Made by a program: the position numbers and the translations under genes
Notes under the pieces: model-generated
The model's database searches: none
What the model saw: only the letters and a program-made list of their open reading frames with translations
Told to the model about the DNA's origin: nothing
Source: Streptomyces sp. NRRL S-244
GTDB lineage: Bacteria; Actinomycetota; Actinomycetes; Streptomycetales; Streptomycetaceae
Length of the DNA stretch: 64,000 nt
Direction of reading: 5' to 3'
Assembly (NCBI RefSeq): GCF_000717915.1
Contig: NZ_JOCX01000001.1
Span: forward strand, 1 to 64,000
In this document: in pieces, positions 16,180 through 23,955 of the stretch
Layout of the letters: the number at the start of each line of letters is the position of its first letter
Position numbering within the stretch: the stretch's first letter is position 1

Positions 16180-16219
16180 GAGGGCGGCCCCCGTCTCGCC
16201 AAAGTCCGGGGCCGCCCTC
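16180..16219 (+). terminator. stem-loop H3 of the repeated hairpin family
   Basis: GAGGGCGGCCCC (16180-16191) pairs exactly with GGGGCCGCCCTC (16208-16219); the loop contains GTCTCGCCAAAG as in H2. It starts 7 bp after the preceding stop and precedes the primase-polymerase gene by 38 bp. Confidence 0.55.
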
Positions 16220-16257
16220 GTCAACCAGCACGTTGCATCGAACTGGAGGACTCCAGC

Positions 16258-17163
16258 ATGACCTATCAACCCGCATCCGCGCTGCTGACGGCCGCGCTCG
16301 ATGCCGCTGCCTTGGGCTGGAGCGTGTTCCCGCTCCGGCCCGGGCAGAAGCGGCCCGCTCTCCACGGGCAGGAGCACTGCCCCGGTCTGGGCGACTGCGC
16401 CGGCGGGCACCGCAAGTGGGAGGTTCGGGCCACCAGCGACCCGGACCGGATTCGCCGAGCGTGGGACCGGCTCCCGTTCAACGTCGGCATCGCCACCGGC
16501 CCCTCGAACCTCGTCGTGGTCGACCTCGATATGCCGAAGAGCAAGGGCAGTTCGGAAGCGCCGCACGGCGCAGACACCTTCCAGGCGCTCTGCGAGCGCG
16601 CCGGGCAGCCCATCCCGGCCACCCTCTCGGTGCGGACGCCCACCGGCGGATCCCACCTGTACTTCACCGCCCCCGCCGGGGTCAGGCTGGGGAACTCGGC
16701 GGGCAGGCTCGGCCCGCTCATCGACACCCGCGCGTGGGGCGGATACGTCGTCGCCCCTGGCAGCGTCACGGCCACCGGAACGTACGAGGTCAGCAGCCCG
16801 CTGACTCCGGCGCCGTTCCCGACGTGGCTGTACTCCCTGCTCGCGCCCCGCCAGGCGTTGCGCCAGCTCACCGGACGCCCCACCCTCGCCCAGCACACCA
16901 GCCGATACGCGGCCGCCGCCCTGAACGCGGAGACCGCGTCGGTCGAGTCGGCCCCGGACGGAGAGCGCAACGGGACTCTGCTGCGGGCCGCCCGGGCTCT
17001 GGGGCGGTTCATCGCCGCGGGCGACCTTCCCCGCGATGTGGTGGAGGAGGCTCTTCAGGGAGCGGGGGAGTCAGCTGGCCTGCCGTCTTCCGAGTGCCGC
17101 ACCACGATCCGCTCTGGTCTGAACTGGTCCATCGCCCGCAACGCGATGAGGCGGACGGCATGA
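16258..17163 (+). CDS. bifunctional DNA primase/polymerase (prim-pol), AICE replication protein
   Basis: A protein of 301 residues with GGAGG 7 bp before the ATG. The AEP-type catalytic core is visible: VVVDLDMP near residue 90 (the two metal-binding Asp), SVRTPTGGSHLYF near 122-134, and DTRAWGGYVVAPGS near 157-170. It has an N-terminal start typical of the family (AALDAAALGWSVFPL). It makes RNA/DNA primers and can extend them; with the ATPase downstream it would replicate the excised element. The end overlaps the next gene by 4 bp. Confidence 0.88.
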   Translation: MTYQPASALLTAALDAAALGWSVFPLRPGQKRPALHGQEHCPGLGDCAGGHRKWEVRATSDPDRIRRAWDRLPFNVGIATGPSNLVVVDLDMPKSKGSSEAPHGADTFQALCERAGQPIPATLSVRTPTGGSHLYFTAPAGVRLGNSAGRLGPLIDTRAWGGYVVAPGSVTATGTYEVSSPLTPAPFPTWLYSLLAPRQALRQLTGRPTLAQHTSRYAAAALNAETASVESAPDGERNGTLLRAARALGRFIAAGDLPRDVVEEALQGAGESAGLPSSECRTTIRSGLNWSIARNAMRRTA

Positions 17164-17519
17164 ACCACCACCCCCGCTCCTCCTTGAAGAGCCTCACCCA
17201 GACCCCCACCGGCCCGAGCTCCGCCGAACCGGCCCCTGTCACCGTCGGGGGTAGGGCGCCGAAGGTCGTCGCCGAAGGCGTCCCTTCTGCTGTTCGCCGT
17301 GACCCGCGCACGGCAGACGGCCGGTACGTCGTCGCCGTCCTGCACATCTGCGCCCCGCGGGGCGCCATCCCCACCGCCACCTCGACGTGCGAGTGCGGCC
17401 ACAGCCGTTCCGCTGTCGGCCAGCGGCAGGTTCTCACCCTCATCCAGCTCCACACCGACCACCGCGCCGCATGCCCGCTGGGCCGCATCGCCACCGCTCA
17501 CCGGAGGAAGGCCGCATGA
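17160..17519 (+). CDS. small cysteine-containing protein between the replication genes
   Basis: A protein of 119 residues, ATG overlapping the prim-pol stop and stop overlapping the next ATG (4 bp each). The first 60 residues are Pro/Ser-rich; the rest reads RYVVAVLHICAPRGAIP, then CECGHSRSAVGQ, HTDHRAACPLG, which could form a zinc finger from four Cys/His. Position implies a role with the prim-pol or ATPase; function unknown. Confidence 0.6.
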   Translation: MNHHPRSSLKSLTQTPTGPSSAEPAPVTVGGRAPKVVAEGVPSAVRRDPRTADGRYVVAVLHICAPRGAIPTATSTCECGHSRSAVGQRQVLTLIQLHTDHRAACPLGRIATAHRRKAA

Positions 17520-18655
17520 CCATCGCCACCCAGACCCTGCCCGCGCCCAACCCGACGGCCACGGACGGCTCCCGCCTGCTGGACGAGGTGGAGTCCTTCC
17601 ACCGGCGCTTCAACGTCTTCCCGACCGAAGCCGCCTACGTCGCCGTCACCTTGTGGGACGCTCACGCGCACCTGCTGGACTGCTTCGACTCCACCCCGCG
17701 CCTCGCGTTCCTCTCCCCCGAGCCCGGGTCGGGGAAGTCCCGCGCGCTGGAGATCGTGGAAACCCTGGTCCCGCAGCCGCTGGTGGCCGCGAACGCGTCC
17801 GCCCCGGTGCTGTTCCGGGCCGTCTCCACCCTGGACACCCGGCCCACGATCCTCTTCGACGAGGTAGACACGATCTTCGGTCCCAAGGCCGGGGACAACG
17901 AGCCCCTGCGCGGGTTCCTGAACGCGGGCCACCACCGGGGCGCCGGCATGTGGCGGTGCGTCGGCGACGGCACCAACCAGACCGTCCAGGAGTTTCCCAG
18001 CTTCTGCGTAGTCGCCATGGCCGGGCTCGGCTCCCTGCCCGACACAATCCTGACCCGGTCGGTCATCATCCGGATGCGCCGCAGGGCCCGCAACGAACGC
18101 GTCCAGCCCTTCCGCCGGCGCCTCCACGCCCCGGAGGGTCACGCCCTGCGCGACCGGCTCGCCGACTGGGCGGACAGCGTCCGGCACCTGGTCGACGGGG
18201 TGTTCCCGGAAATGCCCGACGAGGTGACCGACCGGCCCGCCGACGTGTGGGAGCCGCTGCTGGCCGTCGCCGACGCAGCGGGGGGTGCATGGCCCGCCCG
18301 GGCCCGCGCTGCGTGCGCCGAGATCGTGGCCGCGTCCAAGCAGGACGACAAGGGCAGCATCGGGATCCGGTTGCTGACCGACCTGCGCGACCACGTCCTC
18401 AACGGGATCGAGCGTCTGCCCACCATCTCCGTCCTGGACCGCCTCTACGCGCTGGAGGAGGCGCCTTGGGCGGACATGGGCGGCAAGCCGCTGACTTCCC
18501 GGGGCCTGGCGAAGATGCTCGGCGAGTACATGACCGGCGACAACAAGCCGGTCGAGCCCCGCAACATCAAGAGCGGCGGAGCGGTCCTCAAGGGCTACTA
18601 CGCGGCCGATCTCGCGGACGCATGGGCGAGGTACTGCCCTCCCCCCACCCCCTGA
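17516..18655 (+). CDS. DUF3631-type ATPase, AICE replication helicase candidate
   Basis: A protein of 379 residues. Walker A SPEPGSGKS is at about residue 68 and Walker B TILFDEVD at about 112, followed by a sensor and Arg-rich segment (LTRSVIIRMRRRARNE) and the DUF3631 C-terminal domain with helices ending YYAADLADAWARYC. In many AICEs this ATPase follows the prim-pol and is thought to act as the replicative helicase or loader. Iteron-like repeats begin 4 bp after its stop. Confidence 0.8.
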   Translation: MTIATQTLPAPNPTATDGSRLLDEVESFHRRFNVFPTEAAYVAVTLWDAHAHLLDCFDSTPRLAFLSPEPGSGKSRALEIVETLVPQPLVAANASAPVLFRAVSTLDTRPTILFDEVDTIFGPKAGDNEPLRGFLNAGHHRGAGMWRCVGDGTNQTVQEFPSFCVVAMAGLGSLPDTILTRSVIIRMRRRARNERVQPFRRRLHAPEGHALRDRLADWADSVRHLVDGVFPEMPDEVTDRPADVWEPLLAVADAAGGAWPARARAACAEIVAASKQDDKGSIGIRLLTDLRDHVLNGIERLPTISVLDRLYALEEAPWADMGGKPLTSRGLAKMLGEYMTGDNKPVEPRNIKSGGAVLKGYYAADLADAWARYCPPPTP

Positions 18656-18658
18656 GAA

Positions 18659-18873
18659 TCCGCTACTTCCGCTACCTCCGCTACCTCGCAGGTCAGAGGC
18701 CCTGCGGAGGTAGCGGATAGCCCGAAAACATCCGCTACCCCACCAGCAACTTCCGCTACCGGCCTGGCCCCAACGGCCGGGCCGGTCGCGCACCTATCCG
18801 CTACCGCTACCCAATCCGCTACCGCGATCAAGTCCTTGACCAGGGCGGTAGCGGAGGTAGCGGCAGTAGCGGA
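18659..18873. repeat. iteron array of TCCGCTAC words, candidate replication origin
   Basis: Three TCCGCTAC copies at 9-bp period start at 18659, 18668 and 18677. Three inverted copies GTAGCGG(A/C) at 9-bp period start at 18848, 18857 and 18866. In between lie single copies at 18710 (inverted), 18731, 18752, 18797, 18804 (partial) and 18815. The region is non-coding, directly after the prim-pol/ATPase genes and before xis. Direct and inverted iterons fit an origin bound by the replication proteins, or a TraB/clt site. Confidence 0.75.
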
Positions 18874-18928
18874 TGTCTACGAGCGGGGCGGCAAAGCCCC
18901 GCTACTCCGTCGCCGTGGAGGCAACCAG

Positions 18929-19129
18929 ATGACCACCGCCATCGCCCCCTCCGCCCGCGTTCTCTGCACCGTGGAAGCGGCGGCCGAGCTGCTCTCGCTC
19001 GGCCGATCCACCGTCTACGAGCTCATGGCCGCCGGCGAGTTGCCGTTCGTCAAGGTCGGCCGGGCCCGTCGGATCCGTCGGACCGACGTCGACGCGTTCG
19101 CCGCCCAGCTCCCGCCGCAGCCCGTCTGA
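18929..19129 (+). CDS. xis: excisionase, MerR/HTH_17-type DNA-binding protein
   Basis: A protein of 66 residues with GGAGG about 8 bp before the ATG. It is a single helix-turn-helix: LCTVEAAAELLSLGRSTVYE, LMAAGELPFVKVGRARRIRR, TDVDAFAA. This is the standard AICE Xis fold, which bends attL/attR and turns the integrase to excision. The open frame extends upstream to 18836, but that part is translated from the iterons and lacks a ribosome site. The position just before the integrase supports the call. Confidence 0.88.
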   Translation: MTTAIAPSARVLCTVEAAAELLSLGRSTVYELMAAGELPFVKVGRARRIRRTDVDAFAAQLPPQPV

Positions 19130-19148
19130 TCTCTCAGCGCCACTTACT

Positions 19149-19176
19149 GGCGGCCCCGGGAACCCCCGGGGCCGCC
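19149..19176 (+). terminator. stem-loop between xis and int
   Basis: GGCGGCCCCGGG (19149-19160) pairs exactly with CCCGGGGCCGCC (19165-19176), loop AACC, followed by TTTC. It ends 8 bp before the int ribosome site and could partly terminate or attenuate int transcription. Confidence 0.6.
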
Positions 19177-19202
19177 TTTCACATGGAGGAGCACAGCAGC
19201 TC

Positions 19203-20588
19203 GTGAGCACCCGCAAGCCGAACATGGAGTCGTCCATCTACCTGGGCAGTGACGGGTGGTGGCACGGTCGCGTCACGATGGGGGTCAAGCCCGACGGAGG
19301 GCCCGACCGCCGACACCGTCGGGCCAAGACCGAGACCGCAGTCACCAAAAAAGTCCGCGAGCTGGAGAAGCTGCGCGACGAAGGCCGGGCGACGAAGGCC
19401 GGACGGAAGCCGACCGTTGCGGAATGGATGGATACCTACCTGACCACGATCGCGAGCCTGAAGCTCAAGCCGCGGTCCCTGGACGACTACTGGTCGAAGA
19501 CCCGCAACGACATCATCCCCGGCGTCGGGAAGCACCGCCTCGACAAGCTCGCGCCGGAGCACCTGGAGGTGATGTACGCGGCCATGATGGAGGAGGGACA
19601 CGCGCCGTCGCACGTGGTCAAGGTGCACCGGATCCTCTCCCGCGCTCTGAAGATCGCCCACCGTCGCAGGCTCATCACCGAGAACGTCGCCACGCTCGTT
19701 GACCCGCCGTCCGTCGACGAGACCGAAGCGAACCCGTTCTCGCGGGACGAGTCCAAGGCGTTCCTCGCGGCCGCCGCGAAGCGCCCGACCTTCATGCGGT
19801 GGGCCATCGGCGTGGGCATGGGCTTCCGGCAGGGCGAGGCCCTGGGCCTGCGTTGGCAGTACGTGGACCTGGAGCAGGGGCTGTTCCACCCCGCCTGGCA
19901 GCTCCAGCGCCTCACCTGGAGGCACGGCTGCAAGAACGCGCACGCCTGCGGCGCCCGGCTCCACCGCTTTGAGCCCTGCCCTGCCGACTGCTCCACCCAC
20001 AAGGGTTACAAGCGCGGCTGCCCCAAGCCGTGCCCGAAGACATGCCGTCGGCACGCCAGCACCTGCCCCGAGCGGAAGGGTGGCGGGCTGGCCTTCACCC
20101 GGCCGAAGACGAAGAAGAGCCAGCAGCCCGTGCCGATCCCCCCGCCCTTCCTGCCCTACCTCATGGAGCACAAGGCGAAGCAGGACGAGCAGCGACAGGC
20201 TGCCGGGGAGCTGTGGGAGGAGTGCGGCGCTGTATTCACCCGGGCCGACGGCCGGCCACTCGACCCGCGGGCCGACTGGGAGGAGTTCAAGCAGCTGCTC
20301 GAAGAGGCGGGCATCAGCGACCGCCGCCAGCACGACGGGAGCCGTCACACGGCCGGCACGATCCTCAACGAGTTGGGAATCGACATGCCCACCATCATGG
20401 AGATCCTCCGGCACACACAGATCAGCCAGACGAGGCGGTACGTGAAGGGACGCTCCGAGCTCTCGCGGGAGGCGATGCGCCGGATGGGCGAGGCGTTCAT
20501 GCCTGGCCCCGATCCGGTGTCTGAGACCAGAACTGAGACCGAGAACACCCGAGCGGCCCGTGCACGGCGGCGGCGCAAGATCCGGTAA
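19203..20588 (+). CDS. int: tyrosine-family site-specific integrase
   Basis: A protein of 461 residues starting at GTG 19203; GGAGGA is 12 bp upstream. Catalytic residues seen are Arg209 (GMGFRQGEALGLRW), the H-R motif at 377-381 (HDGSRHTAG), His near 404 (LRHTQIS) and Tyr413 (RRYVKG). Between residues about 240 and 300 is a Cys/His-rich insertion (CKNAHACGARLHRFEPCPAD, and CPKPCPKTCRRHASTC) typical of Streptomyces AICE integrases and likely zinc-binding. HDGSR has one extra residue relative to the usual HDxR. The stop codon lies inside attR. It recombines attP with the tRNA-Thr gene. Confidence 0.92.
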   Translation: MSTRKPNMESSIYLGSDGWWHGRVTMGVKPDGGPDRRHRRAKTETAVTKKVRELEKLRDEGRATKAGRKPTVAEWMDTYLTTIASLKLKPRSLDDYWSKTRNDIIPGVGKHRLDKLAPEHLEVMYAAMMEEGHAPSHVVKVHRILSRALKIAHRRRLITENVATLVDPPSVDETEANPFSRDESKAFLAAAAKRPTFMRWAIGVGMGFRQGEALGLRWQYVDLEQGLFHPAWQLQRLTWRHGCKNAHACGARLHRFEPCPADCSTHKGYKRGCPKPCPKTCRRHASTCPERKGGGLAFTRPKTKKSQQPVPIPPPFLPYLMEHKAKQDEQRQAAGELWEECGAVFTRADGRPLDPRADWEEFKQLLEEAGISDRRQHDGSRHTAGTILNELGIDMPTIMEILRHTQISQTRRYVKGRSELSREAMRRMGEAFMPGPDPVSETRTETENTRAARARRRRKIR

Positions 20589-20679
20589 ATAGCAAAAGCC
20601 CCAGGTCACGGCGAGTGAGTCCTGGGGCTTCCACAGAGCCGCCTTCGGGATTCGAACCCGAGACCTACGCATTACGAGT
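20571..20679. repeat. attR: right copy of the 109-bp att repeat
   Basis: Matches 4332-4440 with two differences (20587 and 20632). It contains the last integrase codons, the tRNA terminator and the 3' 43 nt of the tRNA, here joined to the 5' half so that the gene is complete. The identical core is 20633-20679. Confidence 0.92.
20595..20630 (-). terminator. rho-independent terminator of the tRNA-Thr gene
   Basis: On the minus strand, AAGCCCCAGG pairs with CCTGGGGCTT (20621-20630 and 20595-20604) and is followed by TTTTGC. It lies 7 nt after the tRNA 3' end. The same hairpin is in attL at 4356-4391. Confidence 0.8.
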
Positions 20680-20710
20680 GCGTTGCTCTGGCCAACTGAG
20701 CTAAGGCGGC
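20637..20710 (-). tRNA. tRNA-Thr (anticodon CGT)
   Basis: Folds as a normal cloverleaf of 74 nt: acceptor GCCGCCT/AGGCGGC with discriminator T, D-arm GCTC/GAGC, anticodon stem ACGCA/TGCGT with loop CTCGTAA (anticodon CGT, reads ACG), and T-arm TCGGG/CCCGA with TTCGAAT. CCA is not encoded. The AICE is integrated with its junction at the anticodon stem-loop. Confidence 0.97.
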
Positions 20711-20847
20711 ACCGCTGGGTAGACAAGTGTTCCCTTGGAGAGGAGCTCTCATCAGCAGCGGCGCCAAGTCTACAGGCTCGAACGGGGTGCCCTGAACCGC
20801 ATTGCGTGGGGGTCGGACATGTCTCGCATATGGGGTGTATCAGGGCG

Positions 20848-22416
20848 TCAGCTGCACTTCTTGCCGTCCTGTGGCGGGGTGCCCTGCAGGAGGTAGGTGT
20901 TGATCGCCGTGTCGATGCAGGAGCTGCCGCGGCCGTACGCCGTGTGGCCGTCGCCGTCGTACGTGAGGAGGACTCCCGAGTCGAGCTGCTGCGCCAGTGC
21001 CTGGGCCCACTTGTACGGGGTCGCCGGGTCGCGGACCGTGCCGACCACCACGATCGGCGGGGCCCCCTTCGCGGTCAGGGCGCGGGCCTCGCCAGTGGCC
21101 TTGACCGGCCAGTACGCGCAGTTCAGCGAGGCCCAGGCGAGGCCCGCGCCGAACACCGGGGAGGCCTTCTCGAAGGAGGGCAGGGCCGCGTCGACCGCCT
21201 CCGGGCCGGCGAAGGCGGGCGGCTGGTCAAGGCAGTTCACCGCGGCGTTCGCGAACATCAGGTTCGCGTACTTCCCGTCCGGCTCGCGCTCGTAGTAGCT
21301 GTCGGCGAGGCCGAGCAGGCCGGACCCGTCGCCGTTCATCGCCGCCGTCAGCGCCTCCCGCAGCTGCGGCCACGCGCTCTCGTCGTACAGCGCCGCGATC
21401 ACCCCGGTCGTCGCCAGGGACTCGCCCAGGGGGCGGGCCGGATCGCCGCTGGGCACGGGCTGGGCGTCGGCCTTGCGGAAGAACTCCTGGAGACGATCGG
21501 CCACCGCCTCCGGGCTGCCCTTGCCGAGCGGGCAGTCGGACTGCTTCACGCAGTCCTTGGCGAAGGAGCGCAGGGCCGTCTCGAAGCCCCCGGTCTGGTC
21601 CCGGTTCATTTCGAGCGCCGGACGGGAGGGGTCCATCGCGCCGTCCAGCACGAGGCGGCCGACCCGGCCGGGGAAGAGCTCCGCGTACGTCGCGCCGAGG
21701 AGGGTGCCGTACGAGGCGCCGACGTACGTCAGCTTGTCGTCGCCCAGCACCGCGCGCAGCATGTCCATGTCGCGGGCCGCCTCGACGGTGGAGACGTGCG
21801 GCAGGACCCGCTGCGAGCGGGCCTTGCAGCCGTCGGCGAACTCCTTGAACGCCGTCACCAGCTCGGCCCGCTCCGCCGCGTTGTCCGGCGTCTGGTCCAC
21901 CTGCGTGAACTTGTCCATCTCCGGCCCCGTCAGGCACTCCACCGGACTGCTGCGGTCCACTCCGCGCGGGTCGAAGGAGACCATGTCGTACTGGGCGCGC
22001 ACGGGTGCCGGGTAGCCGATGCCCGCGTACGCCTGGAGGTACCCGATGCCGGAACCGCCCGGTCCGCCCGGGTTGACCACCAGCGAGCCCAGCCGCTTGC
22101 CGGGGCCGGTGGCCTGGCGGCGGGCCACGGCGATGTCCACGTCCTGCCCCGACTCGGGGTGCGCGTAGTCCAGCGGGGCCTTCATCGTGGCGCACTGGAA
22201 CCCGGGGACACCGCACTCGCGCCACTTCAGCTTCTGCTCGTAGTACGGGCGCAGCGCCGCCGGGACCTCGGTGGGAGCCGCCGACAGCGCGGGACCCCCG
22301 GACGAGGAGGCGGCCGCCCGCGTACCCCCCGACCCGGCCGAGGTGCACCCGGAGAGCAGAAGCCCGGCGGCTGCGATCACGGTTCCGGTGGTACGCAGCA
22401 GGCGACTGGTGTCCAT
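20848..22416 (-). CDS. secreted lipoprotein alpha/beta-hydrolase, tripeptidyl aminopeptidase (TAP/SlpD-E) family
   Basis: A protein of 522 residues. The signal ends in a lipobox (LLLSGC), so it should be a lipoprotein on the outer face of the membrane. The alpha/beta-hydrolase has an oxyanion segment (LVVNPGGPGGSGIGY), the nucleophile in GASYGT near residue 233, and a C-terminal TAP-like domain with Asp in GTVRDPATPY and His in GDGHTAYG. Family members cleave tripeptides from secreted proteins. It is the first chromosomal gene after the tRNA, on the same strand. It has its own upstream palindrome at 22477-22492. Confidence 0.85.
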   Translation of the reverse strand: MDTSRLLRTTGTVIAAAGLLLSGCTSAGSGGTRAAASSSGGPALSAAPTEVPAALRPYYEQKLKWRECGVPGFQCATMKAPLDYAHPESGQDVDIAVARRQATGPGKRLGSLVVNPGGPGGSGIGYLQAYAGIGYPAPVRAQYDMVSFDPRGVDRSSPVECLTGPEMDKFTQVDQTPDNAAERAELVTAFKEFADGCKARSQRVLPHVSTVEAARDMDMLRAVLGDDKLTYVGASYGTLLGATYAELFPGRVGRLVLDGAMDPSRPALEMNRDQTGGFETALRSFAKDCVKQSDCPLGKGSPEAVADRLQEFFRKADAQPVPSGDPARPLGESLATTGVIAALYDESAWPQLREALTAAMNGDGSGLLGLADSYYEREPDGKYANLMFANAAVNCLDQPPAFAGPEAVDAALPSFEKASPVFGAGLAWASLNCAYWPVKATGEARALTAKGAPPIVVVGTVRDPATPYKWAQALAQQLDSGVLLTYDGDGHTAYGRGSSCIDTAINTYLLQGTPPQDGKKCS

Positions 22417-22476
22417 TCTCGGAGCCTACGGCCTGCCGGGCGGCCCGGCCGGGCGGGCGTACGCCACCGGCCGACC

Positions 22477-22492
22477 GCCTCACCGGTGAGGC
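22477..22492. promoter_or_regulatory. 16-bp perfect palindrome upstream of the TAP-type peptidase
   Basis: GCCTCACCGGTGAGGC reads the same on both strands and lies 61 bp before the start codon. It could be an operator for a dimeric repressor. It falls in the otherwise featureless 216-bp gap before holB. Confidence 0.4.
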
Positions 22493-22632
22493 ACCGCAGG
22501 CCCGCCCGGAGCCCGCGCTCCGCGGCCCGACCTCGCCGGATCGCTCATACGGGTGAAGCGGTCAACCCGGGCCGGGATCCGGCCCGCCCGGCCCCCGTGC
22601 CTCACTCGGCCCGCGCGCCTCGCTCGCCTCGC

Positions 22633-23844
22633 TCAGCCCGCGCGCAGGGACATCGTCATCGCCTCGACCGCGAGGAGCGGGGCCACGTTGCGGTCCAGCG
22701 CATCGCGGCAGGCGATGATCGCCTCGATCCGGCGCAGGGTGCGCTCCGGTCCGGACGCGCGGGCGATCCGGTCGAGGTCGGCCCGTATCTCCTCGTTCGC
22801 GATCGCCAGCGAAGAGCCGAGCTGGAGCGCCAGCACATCCCGGTAGAAGCCGGTGAGGTCGGTCAGCGCCAGGTCGAGGGTGTCGCGCTGGGTACGGGTA
22901 CGGCGGCGCTTCTGCCGGTCTTCGAGCTCCTTCATCACGCCCGCCGTGCCGCGCGGCATCCGCCCGCCGGTGCCGGCTCCGGCGCCGAGCGCGGCCCGCA
23001 GGTCTTCGGTCTCCTTCGTGTCGACCTCCTCCGCGACCTGCTTGGCGTCCTCGGCTGCGGCGTCGACCAGCTCCTGGGCGGCCTTGAGGCAGCCGCCCAC
23101 GTCGTCGATGCGCAGCGGGAGCTTCAGCACGGCGGCCCGGCGGGCCCGGGCGGTCTCGTCGGTGGCGAGCCGGCGGGCCCGGTCGATGTGCCCCTGCGTC
23201 GCGCGCGCGACGGCCGCGGCGACGGCGGGCTCGATGCCGTCGCGCCGGACCAGCACATCGGCGACGGCGGCGACCGGCGGGGTGCGCAGGGTCAGGTGCC
23301 GGCAGCGGGAGCGGATGGTGGGCAGCACATCCTCCAGCGAGGGCGCGCACAGCAGCCACACGGTCCGCGGAGCGGGCTCCTCCACGGCCTTGAGGAGCAC
23401 GTTGCCCGCGCCCTCCGTCAGCCGGTCGGCGTCCTCCAGGACGATGACCTGCCAGCGGCCCACGGCCGGGGAGAGCTGCGCCCGGCGGACCAGGTCGCGC
23501 GTCTCCTTCACGCCGATGGACAGCAGATCGGTACGGACGATCTCCACATCGGCGTGCGTGCCGACCAGGGTGGTGTGGCAGCCGTCGCAGAATCCGCAGC
23601 CCGGCTCGCCCCCGAGGGCGCGGTCCGGGCTGGTGCACTGGAGCGCGGCCGCGAAGGCACGGGCGGCGGTGGCCCGCCCGGAGCCGGGAGGGCCGGTGAA
23701 CAGCCAGGCGTGGGTCATCTTGGACGCGGCGGGCGGAGCCGCCCCGGTCTCGACGGCGGTGACCAGGGCGTCGGCGTCACGAGCGGCGGCGGCCAGCTGC
23801 GCCTGCACCCGCTCCTGTCCCACCAGGTCGTCCCATACGGGCAT
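22633..23844 (-). CDS. holB: DNA polymerase III delta' subunit
   Basis: A protein of 403 residues from the ATG at 23844 (AAAGG upstream; a GTG three codons earlier is possible). It has the AAA+ clamp-loader features: VWDDLVGQERVQAQL, a degenerate P-loop GPPGSGRAT (Arg for Lys, so probably no ATP hydrolysis, as known for delta'), a zinc module CGFCDGC, EDADRLTEGAGNVLLKAVEE, and the SRC sensor (IRSRCRHL). It loads the sliding clamp with DnaX and HolA. It is downstream of tmk on the same strand. Confidence 0.93.
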   Translation of the reverse strand: MPVWDDLVGQERVQAQLAAAARDADALVTAVETGAAPPAASKMTHAWLFTGPPGSGRATAARAFAAALQCTSPDRALGGEPGCGFCDGCHTTLVGTHADVEIVRTDLLSIGVKETRDLVRRAQLSPAVGRWQVIVLEDADRLTEGAGNVLLKAVEEPAPRTVWLLCAPSLEDVLPTIRSRCRHLTLRTPPVAAVADVLVRRDGIEPAVAAAVARATQGHIDRARRLATDETARARRAAVLKLPLRIDDVGGCLKAAQELVDAAAEDAKQVAEEVDTKETEDLRAALGAGAGTGGRMPRGTAGVMKELEDRQKRRRTRTQRDTLDLALTDLTGFYRDVLALQLGSSLAIANEEIRADLDRIARASGPERTLRRIEAIIACRDALDRNVAPLLAVEAMTMSLRAG

Positions 23845-23955
23845 CCCGCCCACCGCCTTTCACCGGCCGTCGTTCCCTTGGCCGTCCGTGCCGTCCGTGC
23901 CGCTCGTCCTGCTCCTGCCCGCCCCCAGTGTGGCGTGCGCCACTGACAATCCCCG

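Larger units (their letters stand above)
4394..20679 (+). mobile_element. integrated AICE (actinomycete integrative and conjugative element) of about 16.2 kb in tRNA-Thr(CGU)
   Basis: The unit is bounded by direct repeats whose offset gives a length of 16,239 bp. Inside are a tyrosine integrase whose stop codon lies within attR, a MerR/HTH excisionase just upstream, a primase-polymerase with a DUF3631 ATPase, an FtsK/TraB-type translocase, a GntR repressor, and small transfer-type proteins. This gene set is the established hallmark of AICEs such as pSAM2, which move double-stranded DNA with one hexameric translocase. No gene looks broken, so the element may be able to excise. The right end regenerates a full tRNA; the left end keeps only the 3' part. 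Creatininase plus the XRE regulator look like cargo. Confidence 0.92.

Noticed and set aside
18659..18873. CRISPR array
   Set aside because: Repeats are only 8 bp, in both orientations and irregularly spaced, and no cas genes are near; iterons fit better.
18836..18928. N-terminal extension of the excisionase
   Set aside because: It is translated from the iteron repeats and has no ribosome site; the ATG at 18929 has GGAGG.
19179..20726. Long minus-strand frame starting in the tRNA and crossing the integrase
   Set aside because: Its first codons are the tRNA itself (CRLSSVGQSNALVMRRSRVR), a known artefact, and the rest is antisense to int.
20683..23946. 1087-codon plus-strand frame
   Set aside because: Antisense to the TAP-type peptidase and holB, Arg/Gly/Val-rich, no ribosome site.
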